A DNA stretch of 64,000 nt from Clostridia bacterium (GTDB taxonomy: Bacteria; Bacillota; Clostridia; Christensenellales; CAAEEZ01). The stretch covers positions 124,001 through 188,000 of the forward strand of contig CAAEEZ010000016.1 in NCBI GenBank assembly GCA_900755035.1, written 5' to 3'. This document shows, in pieces, positions 17,776-25,767 of this stretch (position 1 is the stretch's first letter; each line of letters starts with the position of its first letter). The notes beneath the pieces were generated by a model that saw only the letters and a list, made by a program, of their open reading frames with translations, was not told the DNA's origin and ran no database searches. A program made the translations under genes and the position numbers.

Positions 17776-18951
17776 ATGGCATTGTTTGACAAATCTTATT
17801 TAGACAAAGAAAGGGACGTTGTGGTATTTGAAGTAGATAAGGAAAAACTTGAAGACGTAAGCGAAGAGAGTTACAAAGACGGCATTGTAGGGGCTCTGAT
17901 TGGCGACCTTATAGATAAGTTCCCAAATAAAGAGGGCGAACTTTTAGACGTTGTTAGCAATATGAATAAACGTAAATACGACGACCCTAAGGACGCAGAA
18001 AATACCTTAATCCTAAAAGGTATCAATCATTTTGCAGAACAATTATTTATGGCGCTGAAAGATAATAAAGTAACAAGCGCATATACGATGGACGAATTTG
18101 AAACTACGAAGCAAGCACTATTAAATAAGGCAATAGACGATGATAACGTGCACGAAGTGGAAAATCCAAAGTTGGTGTTTGTTGGTGGACAAATGGGGGT
18201 TGAAAAGGAATATGCGATAAAAAAGATATTTGACACCCTTAACGGAAACGCAATCTTGGTGGATAAAAACGAATATATTAAATATCACCCGAATTATGAA
18301 TATTTTGATGATAATGCAGACTTTTGGGATATTGTTGACGAGGATTGGGCTTGCGAATTGGAGATTGCCATAAACGACGTGCTGTCGAAAAAGAAATATA
18401 ACGTAGTTATTGTAGATGCATTAAGTAATTTTTGCAAAAATCAAAGAATTATAGACCAATACGGAACGGGTTTTGAGATATTGGTATTCGTAGATGCAAT
18501 AAAACCAGATATCTCAAAGATAAATTTAATATCAAAATACGCTGAAAACAAGCAAAAAGGAAGGCCTGCTAGAAATTACTCGCTAGATATGCACGATTTC
18601 GAAGTGGCGTCGTTACCGTACTCGATAGGGCTACTTGCTAAGTCCAAAGAAGTGAGCAATGTGTTTATTATCAATAGCCAATTAGAAACAATATATGAAA
18701 AAGCGGTGGGTGGCAGTAATGCCGAAAAATTCTTAAAAAAAGTGTTTCACGAGCCTTTAACCGAGCAGGAAATAGAAAAATTAAAAACGACGTGTATGAA
18801 CAGTATACTACCTTACCTTCCGGTTTGCAACAAAACCTATCCGCACTTAAACTTTGTGAGCGAGTTGTATAGAAAGTTTATAGAGATAGAAAAGAGAGGG
18901 AAAAAATTGAGCAAAAAGAATAGACGTAACGCTTATCGTGTTAAGAAATAA
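17776..18951 (+). CDS. Zeta-toxin-fold protein with degenerate kinase motifs
   Basis: 391 residues with three parts: an unrecognised N-terminal domain (1-130), a zeta-toxin-like P-loop domain (131-310), and a basic C-terminal tail. Similarity to the zeta family is by pattern. There is a glycine loop GGQMGVEKE (137-145), a second motif VDKNEYIKYHPNY (162-174) corresponding to the family's IDxDxxRxxHPxY, and a third region ending in HDFEVASLPYSIGLL. Key positions differ: Walker A keeps Lys144 but has Glu instead of Ser/Thr after it, the second aspartate is Asn165, and the following Arg is Ile. UDP-sugar kinase activity is therefore doubtful. No epsilon-type antitoxin gene is next to it. It has a strong promoter and an AAGGAG site. 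Confidence 0.65.
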   Translation: MALFDKSYLDKERDVVVFEVDKEKLEDVSEESYKDGIVGALIGDLIDKFPNKEGELLDVVSNMNKRKYDDPKDAENTLILKGINHFAEQLFMALKDNKVTSAYTMDEFETTKQALLNKAIDDDNVHEVENPKLVFVGGQMGVEKEYAIKKIFDTLNGNAILVDKNEYIKYHPNYEYFDDNADFWDIVDEDWACELEIAINDVLSKKKYNVVIVDALSNFCKNQRIIDQYGTGFEILVFVDAIKPDISKINLISKYAENKQKGRPARNYSLDMHDFEVASLPYSIGLLAKSKEVSNVFIINSQLETIYEKAVGGSNAEKFLKKVFHEPLTEQEIEKLKTTCMNSILPYLPVCNKTYPHLNFVSELYRKFIEIEKRGKKLSKKNRRNAYRVKK

Positions 18952-19022
18952 AAATTTAGTAAAAGCAGATAAAAATGTAACGCAACTATATCAAGAAATA
19001 AAAGGAAGAGAGGTAAAAGGGT

Positions 19023-19418
19023 ATGATTATAATAGAAGAACATTACGCACAAGGGGACGGACCAACAGTACAAGAGTTAAGAGCAATGGAAAGAGCAGAG
19101 AGAATGAAAACAGAACCCGAGAACGTAGTGATTTTGGGCAAGTGGGGAACGCAAGCACTAGAAATGATGGAAGATAGCAACAACGAACTGTATACGAAAC
19201 TAAAACAAGAGATGAAGTTAGTGCCGTTCCTATTAGACCTGAATGAAACATGCTTGCAGCAATACAGGAAGATGAAAGAGAAAATGTGGCCAAAAGCGAC
19301 GGGCGACTTTTTGACGGATTGGCAGAACAGAGAGGCAATGGTGAGAACGATAGACGAGATACTACTGAACGATATAATAATACCACAAGTGATGCAAGGC
19401 AAAGAATTGGATTATTAA
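19023..19418 (+). CDS. TnpV-like small protein
   Basis: 131 residues resembling the TnpV family, small proteins of unknown function first seen in Tn4451-type mobilisable elements. The pattern is GKWGTQALEMM, then ELYTKLK, then a Leu-rich segment with a Cys (LDLNETC), then WQNREAMVRTIDEILLNDII. The N-terminal 35 residues are extra. It is 71 bp downstream of the zeta-like gene, same strand and probably same transcript, with an AGAGAGG site. No recombinase, relaxase or end repeats are visible, so this is not evidence for an intact mobile element. The overlapping frame at 18938-19177 is rejected. Confidence 0.6.
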   Translation: MIIIEEHYAQGDGPTVQELRAMERAERMKTEPENVVILGKWGTQALEMMEDSNNELYTKLKQEMKLVPFLLDLNETCLQQYRKMKEKMWPKATGDFLTDWQNREAMVRTIDEILLNDIIIPQVMQGKELDY

Positions 19419-19803
19419 GCGTTTTTGAAACGATACAAAATTTTATAAAATAGGCATTTATGTGGAAGTTAAATATAAATAAGCGTAAATAATAAGCGAA
19501 TAAAATTACGTATATTATTATATAATTAGACATTGCCGATAAAAATTGAAATATTAGTAAATAGTAGGGTTTTAGTGCGATTTATTTTTAATTAACACTT
19601 GCCGATATGAAGAATATGCAATTAAAACGCCCGTTTATTTAACTGTGAAACGATACGAAAATTGCAAATATCGTTTATGAATTAAATGAAGAATAGAACG
19701 CTAAAATTGTGAAACGGACAGAAGAAAGGTCTAAGAAAAATAGCAAAAGAAGGCGAAAATTAGCAAAAAAATAGACGCTACTGGCAATTACGCTTTATTT
19801 TGT
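19419..19803. other. Gap upstream of rpmH with a distant inverted repeat
   Basis: Nearly 400 bases with no credible gene. It holds two copies of TTGCCGATA (~19534 and ~19596), three short GAAACGRWA-like words, and one arm of a perfect 10-bp inverted repeat, AGAAAGGTCT at 19723-19732. The other arm, AGACCTTTCT at 19811-19820, falls inside the rpmH promoter spacer. No terminator for the TnpV-like gene was recognised. Confidence 0.5.
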
Positions 19804-19832
19804 TTGACAGAGACCTTTCTTTCATATATAAT
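19804..19832 (+). promoter_or_regulatory. rpmH promoter
   Basis: TTGACA (19804-19809), a 17-bp spacer and TATAAT (19827-19832): a perfect sigma-A promoter 44 bases upstream of rpmH. The spacer holds AGACCTTTCT, the partner of an inverted repeat arm 80 bp upstream. Confidence 0.9.
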
Positions 19833-19876
19833 TTAATGGTTATATTAAAATACAATACAAGCGGAGGGCTTAATAA

Positions 19877-20011
19877 ATGAAAAGAACTTATCAACCAAAG
19901 AAAAGACAAAGAAACAAGGTACACGGATTTAGAAAGAGAATGAGCAGTAAAGCTGGCAGAAACGTAATTGCTAGAAGAAGAAAAAGAGGTAGAAAAGCAC
20001 TTAGTGCCTAA
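19877..20011 (+). CDS. rpmH: 50S ribosomal protein L34
   Basis: 44 residues, beginning MKRTYQPKKRQRNKVHGF and ending in KRGRKALSA, which is the canonical highly basic L34 sequence. The ATG is preceded by GGAGGG at 19863-19868. It is the first gene of the rpmH-rnpA-yidD-yidC-jag group that normally flanks oriC. It lies 11 bp before rnpA. Confidence 0.98.
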   Translation: MKRTYQPKKRQRNKVHGFRKRMSSKAGRNVIARRRKRGRKALSA

Positions 20012-20022
20012 CCGATGGATAT

Positions 20023-20361
20023 ATGCAAAAACAATATAGATTAAAAAAGAACGCTTCGTTTAACTACATATATCGTAACGGCAAAAGCGTATCGAATAAA
20101 TATATGGTTCTTGTGTATGTAAAATCCTATCAATCGGTAAAGGTAGGCTTTTCGGTAAGTAAAAAAGTAGGGAATAGCGTGGTAAGAAACCACGTGAAAA
20201 GATTGATGAGAGAGAGCGTAAGAGGGTATATTCAAAATATGGACAAGCATACTCATTACGTTTTCGTTGCAAGACCGCAGGTAGTAAACCTGACGTTTAG
20301 TCAATACCAAGAAAAAATAAAAGAACTGCTTACCAAGGCCTCGCTATACGTGGAACAATGA
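20023..20361 (+). CDS. rnpA: Ribonuclease P protein component
   Basis: Protein subunit of RNase P, which assists the RNA subunit in maturing tRNA 5' ends. The 112-residue basic protein has the family signature VRNHVKRLMRESVR and starts with the common QKQYRLKKNASFNYIY region. Its stop overlaps the yidD start by 4 bases (ATGA), indicating coupled translation. The RNA subunit gene was not found in the window. Confidence 0.96.
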   Translation: MQKQYRLKKNASFNYIYRNGKSVSNKYMVLVYVKSYQSVKVGFSVSKKVGNSVVRNHVKRLMRESVRGYIQNMDKHTHYVFVARPQVVNLTFSQYQEKIKELLTKASLYVEQ

Positions 20362-20600
20362 AAAAGCTGTTGATTTTTTTAGTAAGAGGTTACCAAAGAT
20401 ATTTTTCGCCGTTACTTGGCAAAAACTGCGTGTATACTCCCACTTGCTCGACTTATATGATAGAAGCAATCGAGAAAAGGGGGGTATTTACGGGCACGGC
20501 AATGGGATTGTGGCGAATACTTAGGTGTAATCCCTTTTCTAAGGGCGGCTTTGACCCCGTAAAAGATAACTTGAAAGGAAAAGCAAAATGGTTAATTTGA
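20358..20600 (+). CDS. yidD: Membrane protein insertion efficiency factor YidD
   Basis: 80 residues with the family core CVYTPTCSTYMIEAIEKRG and LRCNPFSKGGFDPV. It is a small amphipathic membrane-associated protein thought to help YidC. It overlaps rnpA upstream by 4 bp and yidC downstream by 13 bp. Confidence 0.95.
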   Translation: MKKLLIFLVRGYQRYFSPLLGKNCVYTPTCSTYMIEAIEKRGVFTGTAMGLWRILRCNPFSKGGFDPVKDNLKGKAKWLI

Positions 20601-21616
20601 CAAACTTTTTTATGATGGCGCAAACGGGCAACTTTATAGGCGACTGGCTATACGACCTAGGTAGCGTTATCGGTAATTTTGGTTGGACGGTAGTAGTGTT
20701 CACTATTATTCTAAAACTCGTTACTTCCCCTTTTGATATTTGGCAAAAGGTTGTAATGAGAAAGAATAACAACGCTATGAAAAGAATGCAACCACAACTG
20801 GAAAAATTGCAAAAGCAATACGCTAATAACCAACAACTACTAGCAGAAAAGCAAATGCAACTTTACAAAAAAGAGCATTTTTCCACTTTTGGCGCATGCT
20901 TGCCTATGATACTAACGATGGTTATATTCTTCGTCGTTTTTGCAGGCTTTAACGCAACCGTTCAATACCAAAACAAAGAGGTATTTTTAGAACTTCAAGC
21001 CACTTACACCGAGGCAGAAGCAGCGGCAAAGGCAGACGTTACGCTTACGACTGACGAAGCGAAACAAAAATATATTAACGAAAAGGTATTAGAAAAATAC
21101 GAAAAAGATATTAGGGCAAAACAAGGTTTCTTGTGGATTGAGAATATCTTTATGCCAGATACCTGGTCTAAACCAATTCCGGATTGGGGCACGTTCGTTG
21201 GTACGGGTATGGGTAAACTAAACATACAGATATCAGGGCTAGAATCTGGCGAATATCAAAAGGTAATGAGCCCGATAATTGCTAAGTACAACAACCGTTG
21301 GAACGGATATTTAGTGTTGCCTATTCTTGCATTCGTATTAAACATAGTTACGAGCAAAATGATGCAAAATGCAAACGGTCAAATGCCGGCAGGTAGCGAA
21401 GAAATGCAAAAAGCAAACAAAATGAATATGAAAATTATGCAATGGGTAATGCCTATCATGATGCTAGTATTTGCTTTGCTATATAGTTCGGCGTTCACCT
21501 TGTATATGTTCGTATCGGCGCTTGTTACTTCGTTATTCCAACTAATTACGAATTTAATATTTAAGATAATAGACAAAAAAGCCGAGGAAAAGAAACTTTC
21601 CACGACGTACAAATAA
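20588..21616 (+). CDS. yidC: Membrane protein insertase YidC/Oxa1
   Basis: 342-residue insertase of the Oxa1 family. The first transmembrane region (WTVVVFTIILKLVTSPFDIW) is followed by the typical basic coiled segment (MKRMQPQLEKLQKQY) and the second membrane helix with FSTFGACLPMILTM. It has an unusually long, charged external loop (about residues 115-215) before the last helices. No lipobox Cys is present at the N-terminus, unlike SpoIIIJ. It overlaps yidD by 13 bp, and an AAGGAAAAG site lies inside yidD. Confidence 0.93.
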   Translation: MVNLTNFFMMAQTGNFIGDWLYDLGSVIGNFGWTVVVFTIILKLVTSPFDIWQKVVMRKNNNAMKRMQPQLEKLQKQYANNQQLLAEKQMQLYKKEHFSTFGACLPMILTMVIFFVVFAGFNATVQYQNKEVFLELQATYTEAEAAAKADVTLTTDEAKQKYINEKVLEKYEKDIRAKQGFLWIENIFMPDTWSKPIPDWGTFVGTGMGKLNIQISGLESGEYQKVMSPIIAKYNNRWNGYLVLPILAFVLNIVTSKMMQNANGQMPAGSEEMQKANKMNMKIMQWVMPIMMLVFALLYSSAFTLYMFVSALVTSLFQLITNLIFKIIDKKAEEKKLSTTYK

Positions 21617-21625
21617 GGAGAGATA

Positions 21626-22336
21626 ATGGCAAAAGCGATAGAGATAGAAGCATCTACCGTAGACGAGGCTACTAAGCAAGGACTAGAAGAATTGCAAGTA
21701 GGAATAGACGACGTTATGGTAGAAGTTCTAAAAGAAGGCGGATTGTTCAGCAAAGCAAGGGTAAGGCTTACGGTAAACAGCACAACCGAAACGGTGGAAG
21801 TTTTCGTAAATACCTTGCTTGAAAAAATGGGCATAGACGCTACTTGTAAGGCAGAAAAGTTAGAAGATAAAATAAGCGTTAAAATCACGGGAAAAGACAG
21901 CGCAAAGGCAATAGGATATCGTGGTGAGGCGCTAGACGCTATACAATATCTTGCCGTAATAGAGGCAAATAAAAATAGCGAAAAAGATTACGTAAAAGTA
22001 GTGGTAGACGCTGAAAATTACCGTGAAAAACGTAACGTAACTTTAAGTAGCCTTGCTAAAAAACTTGCCTACAAGGCATACAAAACGAGCAAAAAGGTAG
22101 AACTTGAACCTATGAATCCGTTTGAAAGAAGGATTATCCACACGGCACTACAAAACAATCAATACGTAGAGACCGTAAGCGAGGGCGAAGGCATTGATAG
22201 GCACGTAGTAATACTACCTAAAAAGAAAACCGATGACAACGTAAGTTTGGATATTTTGGGGGCAAGCAACAGCAATTTCAAAAAGAATGGACCGAAAAAA
22301 ATGAGAAGTTTCGGATATTCTAGAAGCAGGTTTTAG
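21626..22336 (+). CDS. jag: RNA-binding protein Jag/KhpB
   Basis: 236 residues with three domains in order: Jag-N (~1-50, EASTVDEATKQGLEEL), a KH domain with the GYRGEALDAIQYL loop (~95-110), and R3H with MNPFERRIIHTAL (~165-178). KhpB pairs with KhpA to bind RNA and influences cell division and elongation in streptococci. The C-terminus is basic and Ser/Asn-rich. It lies 9 bp after yidC and is followed by a strong terminator. Confidence 0.94.
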   Translation: MAKAIEIEASTVDEATKQGLEELQVGIDDVMVEVLKEGGLFSKARVRLTVNSTTETVEVFVNTLLEKMGIDATCKAEKLEDKISVKITGKDSAKAIGYRGEALDAIQYLAVIEANKNSEKDYVKVVVDAENYREKRNVTLSSLAKKLAYKAYKTSKKVELEPMNPFERRIIHTALQNNQYVETVSEGEGIDRHVVILPKKKTDDNVSLDILGASNSNFKKNGPKKMRSFGYSRSRF

Positions 22337-22341
22337 AGCGA

Positions 22342-22380
22342 AAAGGAAAATTCCGAAAGGGTTTTCCTTTATTTATTTTT
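22342..22380 (+). terminator. Terminator directly abutting the mnmE start
   Basis: AAAGGAAAA and TTTTCCTTT form a long stem (22342-22370, with inner G-U pairs), and the following T-rich tract ATTTATTTTT ends at the base before the mnmE ATG. It looks like an intrinsic terminator, yet leaves no room for a separate ribosome site for mnmE. It may act as an attenuator. Confidence 0.75.
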
Positions 22381-23712
22381 ATGGACACGATTGTAGCGAT
22401 AAGTACACCGCTTGGAAGCGGAGGAATAGGCGTAATAAGAATGAGCGGAAAAGAGGCGAAAGAAATTGCCTCTAAGGTTTTTGCAACAAAAAAACTGAAA
22501 AGTTTTATGGACGCAGAGCCAAATTATATGTATCTTGGCAATATCGACGAAGAAAACGTAAAAGAAAAATGCTTTGCCGTATATTTTAAGTCGCCAAATT
22601 CCTATACGGGCGAGGACGTAGTGGAGTTTCAATGCCACGGCGGAGTTGCTCTTGTGAATAAAGTAGTGGACCTACTACTTGAAAAAGGCGCAAAACTTGC
22701 CGATAGGGGCGAGTTTACTAGGCGTGCGTTCATTAACGGAAAGATGGCGCTTGCCGATTGCGAAGGCGTAATAGAAATGATAAACGCCGATAGCGACGCT
22801 AGCCTAAATGCAGGGTATAGACTAATGGAAGGCAAACTTTCAAAACAAATAGTGGCTTTGCAGGATGAAATAACCGACCTACTTGCTCGTGGTGAAGCAA
22901 GCCTTGATTACCCTGAGGAATTAGAAGAAGAAGTGGACGAATATACAAGGGAAAAAATGAAAAGCGTAAAAGCGGAAATAGAAAGCCTTGTAGATAGTTA
23001 TACTTACGGCAGAATCGTAAAAGAAGGCGTTAAGGTGGCACTAGTTGGCAAAACTAACGTTGGCAAAAGTTCTATGCTGAACGCTTTTTTAGGCAAGGAA
23101 CGTGCAATCGTTACGGATATTGCGGGCACGACTAGGGACGTAATAGAAGAGAGCGTAGAAGTTGGCGGAATAAAAATCACCTTTACAGATACGGCTGGTA
23201 TTCGTGAAAGCGACGACGTAGTGGAAAAGGTGGGCATAGAAAAGGCAAAAAGCGAACTGAAATCTAGCGACATCGTCTTGTACGTGGTGGACGTAGAAGA
23301 TAAGGAAAAAGACGAAGAATTTGAAAAACTACTTGAAGGCAAAAAAGTTATAAGAGTAGTAAATAAAATAGACAAGGTAGAAGATAGCAAAGACTTTGAG
23401 GACGGCGTAATTCCCGTATCTTGCAAAACGGGCGAGAACGTAAAAAAAGTTTTGGACGAAATAGTAAACGCCGTAAGCGAAGGCAAGGTAACTAGTGGTG
23501 GCGAAACCGTAGTATTAAAAAGGCATTACCAAGCGATTGTAGAAGCGAAAAAGAGCATAGACGAAGTATATTACAACTATGATATGATGGATAATTGCCT
23601 AAGACTTATGGAACTTAAAAACGCTTGGAACAAGCTGGGTGAAGTAACGGGAACGACTGCAACGGAAGATATAATAGACGCAATTTTTTCAAAGTTTTGT
23701 TTGGGTAAATAG
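22381..23712 (+). CDS. mnmE: tRNA modification GTPase MnmE
   Basis: With MnmG it installs the cmnm5 group on U34 of tRNAs. The 443-residue protein has the N-terminal folate-binding domain (MDTIVAISTPLGSGGIGVIR), helical domain, GTPase domain with G1 GKTNVGKS (223-230) and DTAGIR, and the C-terminal CLGK (440-443) carrying the conserved cysteine. The start is fixed by the conserved N-terminus although no Shine-Dalgarno precedes it. A terminator-like hairpin abuts the ATG. mnmG follows after 2 bp. Confidence 0.96.
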   Translation: MDTIVAISTPLGSGGIGVIRMSGKEAKEIASKVFATKKLKSFMDAEPNYMYLGNIDEENVKEKCFAVYFKSPNSYTGEDVVEFQCHGGVALVNKVVDLLLEKGAKLADRGEFTRRAFINGKMALADCEGVIEMINADSDASLNAGYRLMEGKLSKQIVALQDEITDLLARGEASLDYPEELEEEVDEYTREKMKSVKAEIESLVDSYTYGRIVKEGVKVALVGKTNVGKSSMLNAFLGKERAIVTDIAGTTRDVIEESVEVGGIKITFTDTAGIRESDDVVEKVGIEKAKSELKSSDIVLYVVDVEDKEKDEEFEKLLEGKKVIRVVNKIDKVEDSKDFEDGVIPVSCKTGENVKKVLDEIVNAVSEGKVTSGGETVVLKRHYQAIVEAKKSIDEVYYNYDMMDNCLRLMELKNAWNKLGEVTGTTATEDIIDAIFSKFCLGK

Positions 23713-23714
23713 AT

Positions 23715-25568
23715 ATGCAAGAATACGACGCAATAGTAGTTGGGGCAGGACACGCAGGCATTGAAGCAGGGCTTGCCTTAGCAAGAATGGGACACAAAAC
23801 CGTAATAATGACGATTAGCCTAGATAATATAGGCTTTTTGGCGTGCAATCCGTCCATTGGTGGAACTGCAAAAGGGCATTTGGTAAGGGAAATAGACGCA
23901 CTTGGTGGCGAAATGGCTATTGCTGCCGACAAGACGCTACTACAAATCAAAATGCTAAATACAGGCAAAGGACCTGCCGTTCAGTCACTACGTGGACAAG
24001 CGGACAAGGTGCTGTATCATCAATATATGAAACGTGTGCTAGAAGAAGAAAAAAATCTTGATTTAGTGCAGCAAGAGGCAACCGAACTAATTGTAAAGGA
24101 CGGCAAAATTGCAGGCGTAAAAACCGCTATGGGCATAGAATACGGGGCAAAAACGGTGGTTGTATGTAGTGGCGTATACCTAAATGCAAGGATAATAATA
24201 GGCGAGTACGTAAAGGACGAAGGGCCGTCGGGTTTTGCAAGGGCAACGGGATTAACGCAAAGTTTTATAGATAACGGCATAGAAATAAGAAGGTTTAAGA
24301 CGGGAACGCCTGCAAGGCTGGATAAAAACAGCATTGATTTTACCAAAATGGTAAGGCAAGACGGCGACGAAAATATATCGGCGTTTTCCTTTATGACGAA
24401 GGAAAAACTTGTTAACAAAGAGCCGTGCTATTTAACGTATACCAACCCGAAAACACACGAAGTAATAGTGAAAAATTTGGATAGGTCGCCAATATATAAC
24501 GGAGAAATTACGGGCGTAGGTCCAAGATATTGTCCGTCGATAGAAACTAAGGTGATGCGTTTTAGAGATAAGCAGCGCCACCAAATATTTATCGAGCCGG
24601 AGAGTAGCACTACCAACGAAATGTATGCACAGGGGCTAAGTTCGTCTTTGCCGTACGACGTGCAGGAAGAGATGTACCACACCATAGATGGCTTGGAGCA
24701 TTGTAAATTTTTGCGTTATGCGTACGCTATCGAGTACGACTGCCTAAATCCAATGGAATTGCTACCTAGCCTAATGACGAAAAAGATTGCAGGATTGTTC
24801 ACGGCAGGGCAAATAAACGGCAGTAGCGGATACGAAGAGGCTGCTGCGCAAGGACTAATTGCGGGCATAAACGCTAGTTTATATTTAAGAGGTCAAGAAC
24901 CGCTAGTATTAAGGCGTGACCAAGCGTATATAGGCGTGCTTATAGACGATTTGGTAACGAAAGGCACGGAAGAGCCGTACAGAATGATGACGTCAAGGGC
25001 GGAATATAGATTGTTTTTAAGGCAAGATAACGCAGATTTAAGGCTAACGCAAATAGGCTACGATATAGGGCTTGCAACTAAGGAAAGGCTAGATAACACT
25101 TTGGAAAAAAAGGCGCAAGTTGAAAAAATTATAGAGCTTGCAAACAAAACCGTTTCGCCTAAAACGGTAAACGGACTGCTAGAAGAAAAGGGCGAAACTA
25201 TGGTGAAAAGCGGTATTATGATAAAGGATTTGTTTAAGCGTACCGCCGTAAAATATACCGATATAGTAGACTTGTTTAGCGAGTTTGCAGAGTTTAGGGA
25301 AGATGCGCTTATCGAGGCTGAAACCGAACTAAAATACGAAGGCTATTTACAAAAACAGCTAGCGCAAATTAAGGAAACTGCAAAACTAGAAAATAAAAAA
25401 CTGCCCGAAAATATCAATTATTTTGCTATGAATGGGCTTAGGGTAGAGGCAAGACAAAAATTAGATATGATTCGTCCGTTAAACCTAGGGCAAGCAAGTA
25501 GAATAAGCGGTGTATCGCCTGCTGATATAAACGTGCTTATCGTGTATTTGCAAAAGACGAAACAATAA
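23715..25568 (+). CDS. mnmG: tRNA uridine 5-carboxymethylaminomethyl modification enzyme MnmG
   Basis: FAD enzyme partnering MnmE. The 617 residues begin with the dinucleotide-binding loop VVGAGHAGIEAG and include the family signature GPRYCPSIE and the Ala/Gly-rich INGSSGYEEAAAQGL. Length is normal. It is the last gene of the rpmH group here. rsmG, which usually follows, is at 12.9 kb on the other strand. A terminator follows at 25610. Confidence 0.97.
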   Translation: MQEYDAIVVGAGHAGIEAGLALARMGHKTVIMTISLDNIGFLACNPSIGGTAKGHLVREIDALGGEMAIAADKTLLQIKMLNTGKGPAVQSLRGQADKVLYHQYMKRVLEEEKNLDLVQQEATELIVKDGKIAGVKTAMGIEYGAKTVVVCSGVYLNARIIIGEYVKDEGPSGFARATGLTQSFIDNGIEIRRFKTGTPARLDKNSIDFTKMVRQDGDENISAFSFMTKEKLVNKEPCYLTYTNPKTHEVIVKNLDRSPIYNGEITGVGPRYCPSIETKVMRFRDKQRHQIFIEPESSTTNEMYAQGLSSSLPYDVQEEMYHTIDGLEHCKFLRYAYAIEYDCLNPMELLPSLMTKKIAGLFTAGQINGSSGYEEAAAQGLIAGINASLYLRGQEPLVLRRDQAYIGVLIDDLVTKGTEEPYRMMTSRAEYRLFLRQDNADLRLTQIGYDIGLATKERLDNTLEKKAQVEKIIELANKTVSPKTVNGLLEEKGETMVKSGIMIKDLFKRTAVKYTDIVDLFSEFAEFREDALIEAETELKYEGYLQKQLAQIKETAKLENKKLPENINYFAMNGLRVEARQKLDMIRPLNLGQASRISGVSPADINVLIVYLQKTKQ

Positions 25569-25609
25569 GAGATATAAACAACTTAAAACGTGAAACGAAA
25601 AAGAAAAAA

Positions 25610-25637
25610 TGCCGACAATCGTCGGTATTTTTATTTT
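25610..25637 (+). terminator. mnmG terminator
   Basis: TGCCGAC, loop AATC and GTCGGTA followed by TTTTTATTTT. An A-rich run precedes it, so it is a clear intrinsic terminator. Confidence 0.85.
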
Positions 25638-25767
25638 AGGGAGTATGTTCTATATGAAGTAAGTTAGTAGACAAAATAATGTTAAGTAAGTTGCACCCCT
25701 ATTGCAATAAAGGGTTTTCATTATACTATGTGTAAACCGTTTAATACCCGTTCAAAGTGGGCAAGAT

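Noticed and set aside
18938..19177. 79-residue Arg/Asn-rich frame
   Set aside because: Overlaps the end of the zeta-like gene and the start of the TnpV-like gene, which has the ribosome site and a family pattern.
25575..25600. Fourth parS-like site (AAAACGTGAAACG) after mnmG
   Set aside because: Only one half matches the consensus and the other arm is degenerate. It was not counted as parS.
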